Below are positions 42,235 through 52,323 of a DNA stretch of 64,000 nt, in pieces. The notes under the pieces are model-generated. The model saw only the letters and a program-made list of their open reading frames with translations, did not search any database and was not told the DNA's origin. The stretch's first letter is position 1. Each line of letters starts with the position of its first letter. Source of the DNA: Siderastrea siderea (lineage: Eukaryota; Cnidaria; Anthozoa; Scleractinia; Rhizangiidae); the NCBI GenBank assembly GCA_964030785.1, contig OZ034970.1:18534911-18598910 (forward strand). The letters run 5' to 3'. Position numbers and translations under genes: made by a program.

Positions 42235-42924
42235 ATGGCTACAACTTATCATCCAAGTAAAATAGCGCTGACCGATGGTCAGAAAAAGAAACTACAAAAG
42301 GCTTATTTTTCGAAAACAGCTGTGGCTCTGAGGGTAAAACCGGAGCAAATTGGACGCGGCGACGAACTCCTTCTCACTGCTACTCAAATCTCACGACTGA
42401 AAAAAACAGCCGCGGCAGGGAAAGGGCTTGAGCTCAAATTAAGCCAGACCCAGATTCAAAACACTGCGCAGCGTGGTGGAAACTTGTTTTCTGCTGTGCT
42501 TGGTTTGGCACGACCTTTGATAAAGCCTGCCCTTGGGACGTTAGCAAGTGCTGGTTTGAGTTTCGGTGCTGAAAAGGTGCTGAAAAAGATATTCGGAAAG
42601 GGTTTTGGGCCGAAGGAAATTGAACTTTACAAACTTGCCCAGAGGATGACTCCTGCTCAGAAAAAGGAAGTGGAACGATATCTTGTCGGACAAGGTGTTG
42701 TAAGGGGAGGTGCCGCACATTCCGGTGGTTTCCTTGGTATGTTAGCGTCTATCGGAGTATCTTTGGCTATCCACTTAGTCAAAAAGATACTTGGGAAAGG
42801 CTTGCAACCTCAACCACCACGTCCACGTCGCTCCCCCCGATCCCCACCTCCAAAGGGAAGAGGAATGCAAATTCGACCCCCACCTTTCTTCGGAACGTGG
42901 GATGATTATAAAAAAAAAGTTTAA
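42235..42924 (+). CDS. Polinton minor capsid protein with GG processing motifs
   Basis: A 229-residue intact basic protein. The first domain (residues 10-80) contains LTDGQKKKLQKAYFSKTAVA and KLSQTQI. It is followed by AQRGGNLFSAVLGLARPLIK, a hydrophobic Gly/Ala-rich segment, and a second related domain (PAQKKEVERYLVGQG). Next come RGGAAHSGGFLGMLASIGV and a Pro/Arg tail with KGRGMQIRPPPFFGTWDDY. I recognise this as one of the commonest Polinton-associated proteins in cnidarians. RGG and SGGF motifs look like adenain-type cleavage points that would release membrane-active segments. The end overlaps the protease start by 23 bases. Confidence 0.65.
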   Translation: MATTYHPSKIALTDGQKKKLQKAYFSKTAVALRVKPEQIGRGDELLLTATQISRLKKTAAAGKGLELKLSQTQIQNTAQRGGNLFSAVLGLARPLIKPALGTLASAGLSFGAEKVLKKIFGKGFGPKEIELYKLAQRMTPAQKKEVERYLVGQGVVRGGAAHSGGFLGMLASIGVSLAIHLVKKILGKGLQPQPPRPRRSPRSPPPKGRGMQIRPPPFFGTWDDYKKKV

Positions 42925-43357
42925 AGACACGCTTCTTTCCAACATTGACCTTAAAAAATGGTGCGATTTTTTGCGCATTCCAATCAAAGGTATTTTTAGC
43001 AGAAATGGACCAAAACCTCTGTTCCATTCCCCGTGCATTATCAACTTGGATGGTTTTGGAAATTTGGGAACTCATTGGGTGTGTTGTTGGCGTTCCAAAA
43101 ATGGAACATACGAATATTTCGACTCATTTGGGCTTCCGCCACCTTTAGAATTCGAAAAGGAAATGTCAGTGCACGGAAAGAAACATTTTTTCAGAAACGA
43201 CAACAAAATGGAATGGGAAAAAAGTGTGAGATGTGGCTATTACTGCCTTCTCTTTTTAAAAGAAAGAAACAAAGGCACGAGTTTCGCCAACATTTTGAAA
43301 ATGTTCACCGACGATGTCCTTCAAAACGAACGCATCAGAAAGAATTATTGTTCATAA
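42902..43357 (+). CDS. PRO: Adenain-like cysteine protease
   Basis: A 151-residue intact frame from ATG 42902. It starts with LLSNIDLKKWCDFLRIPIKG, typical of Polinton proteases. The catalytic His is in LGTHWVCCW, the acidic residue in YEYFDSFG, a Gln-equivalent region precedes the active site, and the nucleophile Cys is in VRCGYYCLLF (first Cys). The order and spacing match the adenovirus maturation protease fold. It would cleave minor virion proteins with GG motifs, several of which surround it. The catalytic residues appear intact in this copy. Confidence 0.8.
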   Translation: MIIKKKFKDTLLSNIDLKKWCDFLRIPIKGIFSRNGPKPLFHSPCIINLDGFGNLGTHWVCCWRSKNGTYEYFDSFGLPPPLEFEKEMSVHGKKHFFRNDNKMEWEKSVRCGYYCLLFLKERNKGTSFANILKMFTDDVLQNERIRKNYCS

Positions 43358-43368
43358 GATATTCAAAA

Positions 43369-44029
43369 GTGGAAGTGTACTGTGTGAAAGAAAAACGGCA
43401 CACCCCCAATGTGAAAGGAAGTGAAAAGGTTGTACTTACAAAGAACAATCGAAAACTCTTAAAGGCAAAATGCGCTAGTTGCCGAATAACAAAAACACGT
43501 TTTCTGCCGGGAAACTAGGCGAGCCCTCCCGAGCGGAGGGCGGTAGTGTTCTTGGTAATATCGCTATGACGGTGGGTGATCTAGCCATTGAAAAAGGAAT
43601 CCCGTTTCTTGCAAAAAAGGGGCTCGAGGCTGGACGTTATTACGCGTCTAAAGCTTTGCGAGACCCCAATCTGCAAAAGAAAGCAATCAATTATACGCTA
43701 GAAAAAGCCCACCCAGTTTTTCAAAAAGTTGGCAGTGAGATGCTCGATCAAATTTCAACCAAAGTTCGACCAAACAGACGCCACAAAACAGACAGACCGG
43801 ATTTAGATGGGGCGGGGATTGACATTCATAAAGCGAATGTAAACCTCCCCAAACCAAGACGGGGTTGGACGTTACCGGGCCATATAGTCCCCTTGAACAG
43901 CAGGTGAACTACGATCCAGAAACGGGGCAGATTCAGCAAATATATCAACAGCCAACGGAGGCAACAGACGCGGTCGCAATGAAACATGATGTGGATTATG
44001 GTGTTTGTTCGTACCGACATGAAAAATAG
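43369..44029 (+). pseudogene. Zinc-ribbon plus PLA2-like protein, lost start and truncated end
   Basis: The first part (from GTG 43369, where ATG is expected) reads VYCVKEKRHTPNV and CASCRITKTRFLPG, a small zinc-ribbon-like module in which one Cys of the first pair is now Glu. A frameshift near 43490 leads to ALRDPNLQKKAINYTLEKAH and RPDLDGAGIDIHK. A second shift at about 43880 leads to VNYDPETGQIQQIYQQ and then AMKHDVDYGVC, with the HD..Y signature of PLA2-like domains. The frame stops at 44027-44029, before the rest of the domain, exactly where the convergent gene also ends. That fits a deletion at about 44030. Confidence 0.6.
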
Positions 44030-44583
44030 TGCTGCGCCATTCATCAAACTCCTGTTTTGCGCGTCGCCTGGCTGCAAACAATTTAGGAAGGCGATGAGAA
44101 ATAGATTCCATAATTTCTTTTTTGCAGGGCCAGACTTCAGAAGGGACCATTTCAAAATAATTGTGCAGAAAGCAGGAATAGTTCACTGACTTACCGGTTT
44201 TTGTCTGAAATTGAGCAATAACATTTCCGAGAAAAGAAATCTGGTTGAAAGAAAGCATTTCGTAAATTTTCCATTTCCGAGGAGCATTTTTTAAATGAGC
44301 AGAGGGAGCAGCAGATCTGCCCGGACTCACCTCTTGAAACTGATCATCGTCATCATATTCAAACACTATGGCATTCTGGGCATTCACGACAGAACTCATT
44401 CATCACATTAACTAGGTGCACCTCACATGAAGGGCAATGATTAATCCTTGGCAGTTCATTAAACTTTTTTTCCACCATTTCTGAGGTCAGTTTGTAAAGG
44501 TCGTGCTCGACCAACTCCACACCTCGCAAACAACCAAATGGGTCGTCCATTTTTTTGTTATGTGATATACCATGAGCCCGCAA
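44030..44583 (-). pseudogene. Zinc-binding protein, possibly VLTF3-like, truncated
   Basis: The first frame (44583-44359) holds CPSCEVHLV and FCRECPECHSV, a C-x2-C...C-x2-C zinc ribbon. A frameshift near 44370 leads to FEYDDDDQFQEV, a basic YEMLSFNQISFLGNV helix, FQTKTGKSV, VPSEVW and ARRRAKQEFDEW. Coding resemblance ends at about 44037, and what follows is antisense to the PLA2 gene. Zinc ribbon, then a basic helical region with FQxK, resembles poxvirus-type late transcription factor VLTF3, but the match is by eye and weak. If correct it would provide late-gene transcription. It could equally be an unrelated zinc protein. Confidence 0.35.
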
Positions 44584-45420
44584 AGTTTCAAAAGGTTGTC
44601 AAAAATTTATTACAGCCCGCGAGGGTATTGGAAAGGGTTTCCAGCGATCAAAAAAGTAGCACAAGCTCGAAAGTCTCTGAATATGTGGCTCGAAATTGGT
44701 TGGGGAAGCAAGCTCTTTGGCAGGTTTACTTACCAGCGCTGCGGTACATTCCAAGACCGAAATTTGATGTGCCTGTTCCAAACAAAGTTCACCAAGCCGA
44801 TCTTCTGTATCTCCCGCACGATCGCCTACCAAACTCCCGTAAAACTTTTAAGTACGCCCTCACAGTGGTAGATGTGGGCTCTCGTTTCAAAGAGGCCAGA
44901 GGTAAGACGCAGTCGTGTGGATATTCACCATGATCATGCTATCGTTGAAAGATTTAACCGCACCTTGGCTGAACGACTGTTAGGACACCAATATGGGGTT
45001 GAAATGCGCCTCCCAGACGACAAAAGATCGACTGAATGGGTGACACGATTGCCCGCTGTTATTTCAGCTTTGAATAAAGAAGTCACTCGACTGACAGGTA
45101 AGAAACCCGCTGAGGCCATCAAAAAGAAAACTGTTTCAGCGAATCCCTCGACCCCTTATTTGAGACCTGTTGGTGTGAACGAAAAAAAGCTCTCTTCCGG
45201 TGTAAGTGTTCGCTATCTCTACCAACCCGGTGAACTTAAAGGTGGACGCCGAAGAGCAACCGACCCAATCTGGTCTGTGAACGTTTACGAGATTGAAAAG
45301 ATTATGATAAAACCGGACGCACTGGTTATCTATTATTTGTTTGACGGCCCAAAACGCGGGTTTGTCCGTGAAGAGCTGTTGCTTGTCCCTCCCGATACAC
45401 AGCTACCGCCAGCAATGTAA
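44572..45420 (+). pseudogene. INT: Polinton retroviral-type integrase, frameshifted with catalytic-core deletion
   Basis: Opens MSPQSFKRLSKIYYSPRGYW, the usual Polinton N-terminal helix, then frameshifts near 44660 to LGKQALWQVYLPALRYIPRP. The first catalytic Asp is in VHQADLLYLPHD, followed by KYALTVVDVGSRFKEA. The sequence then jumps directly to SRVDIHHDHAIVERFNRTL, which holds the catalytic Glu. The 50-60 residues that normally separate them, with the second Asp, are missing. The C-terminal part has LPAVISALNKEVTRLTGKKP and a chromodomain-like or SH3-like tail with VRYLYQPGELKGG. It ends DTQLPPAM at 45420. The protein cannot be catalytic. It converges on PolB. Confidence 0.85.
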
Positions 45421-48400
45421 CAATGAAACTCGATCGGCTCTGTGTGAATGCCGTCTTCCAATACCCAGCGTTTGTCGTAATATGCGCTCAACCCCAGCTT
45501 CTGCTGCTCGTACGTAACCATCCTCCCCTTGTTCATGCGAAAAGCAATGTTCGTTGCCATGTCCTTGCTGCCATCCAACGCTGACTTGAAACGCTCCCAC
45601 GTGATCTCGTTCTGTTTCTTTGACACCCCCTTCGTGCTGAACTTCTTTTTTTCGCCCTCCAGTTCCTCGATGTAATAACACTTCGAGCAGAGCGCAATCA
45701 TCCTGCTTCCTTCGCATTTGAGCTTGAAGAGCCCAGGAGTGCGGCCGCTCCACTTGTCCCAAGCTAACCACTCTTGCTTCTTTGCCTCAAATTCTGTTTG
45801 CAGCTCCGGCCGAACAATGTCCTCAGGGCACTCGGCAGAAATGGCCATGTAGTTGCTGTCCGTGTCCATCTGGATCAGCTCGAAGTCTCTTCTGTCGAAA
45901 TACCTGTCAAGAAAGTCATAATAAAATTCAAGCATTCGAAGCTTTGCGAGCTGGTAGACAGCGATTCCGATCTGGAACGGCCGTCTGATTGTGATCCGAG
46001 GCTTTCGGCTTTCCAGCTCGTACGCTTGCCCGACCTCGTCTAGATCACTGAAATAGGCGCTTCCCAAGGCTCTGTCAACGACCTTCTCGTCTTTGGTGTA
46101 GATCACGTTCGTTTGCCGCTCCAAAGCTTCGATGAGTTTCCCGTAGCCGCTGTTTCCCAACAGTTTGAACACCTCAGCAAGCAGCGCCTTGCTCTTTTCA
46201 ACGTCTCCTGTACGGCGAGCCTCTGTTACCTGCTCCACAAACCAATCGAAGACCTTGCCGGGGGTATAGTCGATCGTTCGATAGACAGCGGTGATCACCG
46301 CCCCGTGATCGACATACCAGCGTAGCAGAGGGGCGTACACCAGCAGCTTTTCGGCGGAAAGCGCTCCCACTAACTTTTTTCCGTCCCCGCGGTTTCACCC
46401 CGTGCGCTTCAGGTAGTCAAGCATTTGCTGCGGCACGGCTTCGACAGGCACCTTTTTGTTGTAGAAGAACGGGCACATCTCCTCAAACTTTGGCCGCAGG
46501 GGCTGTGGGATCTCTATGTCAACTTCAGCAAATCCGAACCAGGTCCCGTTTTTGAGCCTTTGTGCGAGATGCAGCGCGGCTCTAACAGTCCAGCCGCCCG
46601 TGTACAACCTTTTCCTTCCCGCAGGGCATTTCCTCCAGCATCGTCGACAGGTAGAGGGCGTTGGCGTCGTAACCAAGGATGCGCTGGCAAAGGCGCGCTT
46701 CCGCTGTCTGATGTGACCTGATCTTCGTGACCCCGACTTCGTGGTACCGCGTGAACACGAGGCTCGGCCCCCCGACAACAGCTCCTTTCAACATCTCGTA
46801 TGCTTCTTGGCCGGGGCTGTAAATCTCCGCGCCCCGTTCAACCGCGCCTCGGAGCAGGTAATGCAAGCTTACCCCCGGAATGCTGACCGCGTCTTTCAGC
46901 ATGTCGATCCCCTTCTCAGTGTAGAAGGCTCGAATTCTTTCCAAAGCTTCCAGGCCGGGGGCCACGTCGAGGTTGTTGTAATAACGCAGCCAGTCTGCGA
47001 AAGTGCCCATGCCCTTTTCTTTGAACAAACGCTGGCACCCCTCCCATTCATCCTGAGTGAGCACGTAGCCGCCCTTCAGGCGTTAGCACCACGTTGAATA
47101 GTCTGGCAACCCAGGGTGGTCGAGCTTTTTGGGGGTAGTGAACCACTCGTATGGGAACCACGATTTCTCGGCTGTGCATTCATAAGCTTTCGTCCACTTT
47201 CCATAGCTGGTTCCCGGGCCGAGGTAGTTGATGATGTCAAGGAAGCGGAATTTCTGAGTGAGCAGGAACATGATATTGTTTCCGTTTTTCGCCACTCTGA
47301 CTTTGCCGGTTGTGTCAGATAGACGCTCTGCAAAATGTTCTCTGAGCAGGTTCAGATCGTATCGCCCAGAGTTGAACCCGAAAACTGGCACCTGGTCACA
47401 CCATTCTTCGATTTTGATGCGCTGCTCCAGCTCTTCCATGAACTTGCGGACCAGCTCCGCTGGCTTTTTTCACAGATGTGCGTGGGCTCACGATGCAGGG
47501 TGTCCCTGACGCTCACCGAGATTGGCACGTGTGCGTTCTCAATCGTGAGCATACCTGTCGGCTCCTTCCGCTGATTCTTATCCTCGTACGCTTCAAAATC
47601 GTACAAGATCACGTGTGGGAAGCTTTGCATTTGAGGCCGTGGCAGCTCTACATCTATTTCCCCTACTTCATACCCCCATGCCTCGATTACGTGGAAGCCA
47701 GCAGCTCGTAGCCCTTTTGCGCGTTTTACAGTTGCTTTGAACCGGTCTTCTCGTGTTTGGTCATTGTTGGCAATGATTTTATCACGATCGTTCGGGAAAC
47801 ATTTTTGGCATCCGTGCCAGTGACAGCCGTGGTATTGAAATACAGCTCTCCTTTTTATGGTTGTACCCGTCGAAAGGAGCGCGCTCAACCCATCGCTCGC
47901 CGCCGTTCCCGCATGCCACGTGGTGAATGTGAATTTTCCGCCGCGCCGCTTCTTGTTCGAGCCAGCGAAGAGATTCTGGAGAAGCTGTATGTTTTGGATA
48001 GAACGCCTTCTCGAAAGCTGTCTGCGGTGCTTCGACTCTTTCGGCCGGGCAATCAATCACCGTCTTCCCTTGGGCGCACCTTTCGGTATGCCGTTGAAGG
48101 TTGCAAGCTTGAGTGAATCTTGCACGGCAATGAACACATGCATACGTTCTTGCAAGCTTCGAAATATCCTTGATAACAAACGCGTGCCCCTCGTAAATAC
48201 CGATTGTCAGAATGGTTGTTAGCTTGGCCGGCGGGTTTCGCTGGAGATGCCCTACCACTTCACCCTCCACGCGCACAGGCTCATAGACACGGACGCCGAG
48301 CCAATCCGAGAAAGCTGCTTCCTGATTCAGGTGTCTTTCAACCCGATCAAGTTCATCGAGAGATGTTTTAGGGCTGTCGTTTGAAGCAGCTCTGAGTTTA

Positions 48401-49025
48401 AAGAAACCCTTAGCAAGCTCTCGTGCTGCTGTTGTGCTTCGATCTGGTCCTGCTCCGCGGTGTACTGCAATGCAGCGCCAGAGACACAAGTTGTCCTGGT
48501 AGGTGTCAAGTGCTACCATTGGTCCCGTGCGCCCAGGTGCAAAGTTACGCAGCCAGTCTGGCAAGGGGCCTATGCCCAACAGTGGCTGTCGGTCGAGCAC
48601 GACCTTTACATCAACATCAGAATAACCCCTAAACACCCATTTTGTGTTTGGTCTTCCGATGTTATCAATTTTCAGGCGCGCCTCCTCCTTTTCTCTCAAC
48701 CAATTTTCTGCTTCATCACACCTGTTTATCCAAGGTGAGCCTCCTGAGTTTTTATAAAACAGGAGAATTGTCCGTCTTCGATGTTTTCCAACCAATAAGA
48801 ATAGTTGTGGCGCAAGTAGGCTGCTGTTTTGACCTTCTCCCTCTTTCCCATGAACTGTTCTGTAAGGTCATTTTCAAGTCCTTGTCTTTTTCTCCAGAAG
48901 ATGTAACGACGGCCTTCTTTTTCTTCACCCTCCTCTTCCTTACCTCTTTTATACAAATTTCCAAGCATGTCCTCATAACTCTTTTCTCGATTCTTTATCG
49001 GTTGAATAGGATAAAACTCTTTCAA
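45403..49025 (-). pseudogene. PolB: Protein-primed type DNA polymerase B, multiple frameshifts
   Basis: About 1200 codons. The N-terminal module (49025-48740) carries EGRRYIFWRKRQGLENDLTE. Next comes DTYQDNLCLWRCIAVHRG, an OTU-peptidase-like stretch, and a C2H2 finger, YACVHCRARF with HTERC. The exonuclease has VPVFGFNSGRYDLNLLREHF. Polymerase motif A is ILGYDANALYLSTM, motif B VFKLLGNSGYGKLIEAL, and motif C FELIQMDTDSNYMA. The tail has TKGVSKKQNE and LGLSAYYDKRWVL. Frame breaks occur near 48740, 47800, 47460, 47080, 46630 and 46380. Polintons use this polymerase to copy their linear genome from a terminal protein. The 3' end overlaps the convergent integrase. Confidence 0.88.
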
Positions 49026-49039
49026 TATTGCCCGCCTTT

Positions 49040-49282
49040 TTATTCCTCTTCTTTGACGAGGGAGAGCTTTTGGGGGTACTTTCGTGGAAGCAGAGGTTTG
49101 GGTAGGCGCTGTTCCAGGGGAATGCGCTCATCGAGTATGTTCTGTACAACCTCGCGGAGAGGACCCGCTGCGGGGGCGTTTTCCGCTAACATTTGCATCA
49201 AATACTGCTCATCTTCCGGCGACATTTTGGCAAGAAAGTTTTGTAAAAATTCTTCAGCGGCTTGTTGGGTAATGCTCGCCAT
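49040..49282 (-). CDS. TIR-borne early-type gene, right copy
   Basis: An 80-residue intact frame from ATG 49282. Its first 30 residues come from the TIR and match the left gene (MASITQQAAEEFLQNFLAKM, PEDEQYLMQ). The remainder is unique: AGPLREVVQNILDERIPLEQ and a basic tail ending KLSLVKEEE. The stop lies 14 bases before the polymerase start, on the same strand. Two terminal genes thus share promoter and N-terminus but differ in C-terminus. Function is unknown; early regulatory use is inference. Confidence 0.5.
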   Translation of the reverse strand: MASITQQAAEEFLQNFLAKMSPEDEQYLMQMLAENAPAAGPLREVVQNILDERIPLEQRLPKPLLPRKYPQKLSLVKEEE

Positions 49283-49650
49283 CTTGGTATATACCTGTGC
49301 AAATATTTCTTCAATTGGAAAATATTTATATTCAATTGATGACGTGACTTCAATACCAAATATTTTCCGCGACACAACCGCACTGGTACTGCCTCCCCCC
49401 ATCCTGCTTTCTTCGCTTTGTGTGCTGGGTGGTTTAAAAAAGGTGGTTGTTTTCCGGTATTTGTCGACGGGACCATCAATACACAATCAACCGAAGTAGT
49501 ATAACCGGAATTAAATGAATACTGGCAATGAGGAATATAAAATATACCGTCCAGGGGGGACCGAATCCGAGCCAAAGACGAGGATGAGTGTCCCCTCTGG
49601 ACGATATTTGATGAAACATTGCCGGTATTCATTTAATTCCGGTTATACTA
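49191..49650 (-). repeat. Right terminal inverted repeat of element 2
   Basis: The complement of 33241-33699. The outermost 152 bases (49498-49649) again fold on themselves, with AGTATAACCGGAATTAAATG at 49498 and its complement ending at 49649. The inner GTCCAGGGGGGAC and GTCCCCTCTGGAC pair has one mismatch relative to the left copy. Confidence 0.9.
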
Positions 49651-49685
49651 CTCAAACTTTGGCCTCAACAAACACAAACCATAAC

Positions 49686-50372
49686 TTACCGTGTGGCACT
49701 AAATTTTGGGGGGTTTCTAATTGTTGCTAATTTTTTCGGGGTTTTTTCGCGGTCCGCCAAGAAAAAGTTCCCGCAAAATATAAAGTTACCACAATTTTTA
49801 ATTCCGCAAAAACTTATTCCACCGTAGAAATTGTATACAAAAAATAACTAATAAAATTCGCCTCCGTTTACTTAACGTCTCTTTTGTCCAGAAGCAAAAT
49901 GATGAAATTACAAACAAAACGTTCGGAAATAAAACAATGAAATTGCAGTCAGCGGTACATGACAGTATTTACGGTAGCTGCTAACTGAAAAGTTTTACAG
50001 GAGTTAAAGGAACGTCTGAAGATACTCGTCCTAAAGATGAAGAGAAATACTGGTTTAAAGGAGAAACTGCTATAGATAACTCGGTGGACAGTGCATCCGC
50101 AAGTGGTACCCTCCGTGTCGTCGATCCACTGTAGTGTAATAGAGTGACATTCCCACGTTGTTTTATCTGTATTTTGATTGCATGTACTCAAATAAAAAAG
50201 AAAATGTTTACGCTTCCAATTGAACGCGACTTCCAGAAAATCGCAAAAATGTATTCCCAGCAAGAAAAACCAGCCTTTTCCAATCGCAAAAATTAGTTCC
50301 CGCAAAACACACACCAAAAAAATCGCCAATCCGCAAAAATAAACTCCCGCAAAATTTAGAGCCACACGGTAA
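49686..50372. mobile_element. Non-autonomous TIR transposon
   Basis: TTACCGTGTGGCACTAAATT (49686) and its near-complement ending CCACACGGTAA (50372) bound 687 bases. Subterminal CCCGCAAAA and CGCAAAAA motifs repeat on both sides. No transposase frame is supported. It begins 36 bases beyond the Polinton right end. I cannot define a target duplication with confidence. Confidence 0.55.
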
Positions 50373-50933
50373 CCTCCAAACCTCAAAAATCAAAATTTGT
50401 TCCAAAGCTCTTTTAGTCCAACATCCTTATATAAACACTAGTCTGAAAAGGTTCGCTTATTCGAGTAGTCAATAGGAAAGCACAAACAAAGCGCTTCAGT
50501 TCACTAATATCCTGCCGTGAGTTGAGAACTTCCAAGATTTCATCTGACGCTAATCTTGCTGAGGCACCAGGGGGGGTTAAAACTTTAGCCAACCCGAGAT
50601 AATATGGCGTCGTATGACGCTGAGCCCAGCCTACGTGCTCCATAGTTTCCGAAATGTCTGCACCTGTCAACGCCAATGTATTTGCACAGTTGGAACGAAA
50701 GCCATGAAGGGTCTCCCCATCATCTGCCCCCATCTCGTTAAGAAACAACTTGAGACGAGCTTCCGCAGTCGTGGAACTAAAAGGTGAGTATGCTTAGGAT
50801 TAGTCGGACGAAATAAATAACCTTTGGTCAGATCTATTTAATGCTGTTGCGCAACTGCCATATAGTCCTCTATCCCCGCAATGGGACAGATCAACACTTG
50901 AGGATTGCGCCTAATACCAAATACCGTATTTTC

Positions 50934-51688
50934 TCGATTAAACGCCGGGGGCGTTTATTTTAAACTCAGCCTCGTAGACCCGGCGTTTATTTGAACCCGG
51001 CGTTTATTCGGGGCCCGGCGTTTATTTATTAAATGTATTTTTTAGCCATCTATTTTCTAATATCAGTACTGGAGGTTTATTGAACCAAGAACCAAATTTG
51101 AACAAAAAGTAAGTTATTTATAAAAAAAAGCATCCCTGACAGGAACAGTGATTGAAATCTTCTCAACGTTACGTTTCTCCGTGAAACACGGAGGAAGTGT
51201 ATCGGTAACTTCTCGACAGCAAACGTACTGTGCAAGCAATTTAGAACAAGGTGGTGGCGGGTTCCTGCTCCATTAGTTCTGAGAAAGACAAAATTATAGA
51301 ACCATTCAAGGAACTGCCGGAGAAACGCTGGAGAGACCCTCGAGATGATCATCGTCTGACGGACAAGCCCGCAGAAAAGCTACCATGATTTAAAAGAGAT
51401 TGACACGATACCTGATGGGTCGTTTGTTTCACCTGTTTTAGTTTGAAGTACTTTTGTAAAAGGTAGTTTAGTTTGAATATCAGCGTATAAATTCAAATAA
51501 AATGGTAGAAAGAGAACTAGTGCATGCATTTACGACACATAATCCTGCTTTAATATACCCATCTCGAATAAACGCTGGGACCCCGAATTAACGCTGAGGG
51601 CGTTTATTTTAGACTCGGCCCTGTAGACCCGGCGTTTGTTTGAACCCGGCGTTTATTCGGGGTCCGGCGTTTAATCGAGAAAATACGG
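50934..51688. mobile_element. TA-target TIR element inside the DIRS recombinase
   Basis: CCGTATTTTCTCGATTAAAC (50934) and the complement ending at 51688 are flanked by TA (50932-50933 and 51689-51690). With one TA removed the recombinase codons join in frame across the site, so TA is the true target duplication. Internal GGCGTTTATT repeats extend the terminal repeats to about 100 bases. It is non-autonomous. TA duplication is typical of Tc1/mariner transposons. Confidence 0.7.
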
Positions 51689-52323
51689 TACGTTTTCATC
51701 CCCATCTCTCAAGGTCTTCCCCATATATGATTAAAGAGGAAACCATTATCATTTGGGAAGCGCAGAATCTCCGGGACTTTTACTCGTCCTAAATCTGCTG
51801 GACGGTCACCACTAGAAACGAAGCATTTGAGGTAAGCCTGATCTCGAGCAATGATGAAGTGCCGCACCGGCGATAACTCTTCCAAAGTAAGTTTCTTCTC
51901 TAAATGCAGTGCAGGTTGAGTCAATTTACAAAGAATGAAGTCGCTTGCTTTGGGGTTAATTCTAGCTTGCAATTGTTCGGCAGGAACAAGACGTAAATAG
52001 TCTTTCACCAATTTATCAGCTGGTGGGTTTCCTAAGCCTAGTCGCTTGTCCCATCCACCATCTCTACCATTGGCATGAAAAATAGAGCGCAGTTTACCAG
52101 TGTAAAAAATCTACTGTTTTATAGGATAGTCTGAGAGGACATCCACAAGAATGACTATCCCGTTGACCCAAAGACGGACAATCATTACAATGCACTTGTG
52201 GTTTCCCGTGTCTGTCCTTAAAGATCAGAAAACGGCACAAATCTCGAGGTCACAGTAGCCAAAGTAGGCTTCCCTGGAATAGATGCCAAGAAATTCAAAG
52301 GAATCCTTCTGCTTGGAATAACT

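Larger units (their letters stand above)
33241..49650. mobile_element. Complete but decayed Polinton/Maverick (element 2), 16.4 kb
   Basis: Terminal inverted repeats of about 460 bases start AGTATAACCGGAATTAAATG. They enclose a retroviral-type integrase, type-B DNA polymerase, A32-type packaging ATPase, adenain-like protease, penton-like and double-jelly-roll capsid proteins and several minor proteins. This is the diagnostic Polinton gene set. Polymerase, fibre and ATPase lie on the minus strand; capsid, protease and integrase lie on the plus strand. At least nine genes carry stops, frameshifts or deletions. No clean 6-bp target duplication is visible; TCAAAC occurs near both edges (33232 and 49652) but at unequal distance. 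Confidence 0.92.

Noticed and set aside
42434..43075. Minus-strand frames over the minor capsid and protease genes
   Set aside because: Antisense shadows of the plus-strand coding frames, which carry the recognised motifs.
45774..47574. Plus-strand frames across the polymerase
   Set aside because: Antisense to the polymerase; the catalytic motifs are on the minus strand.
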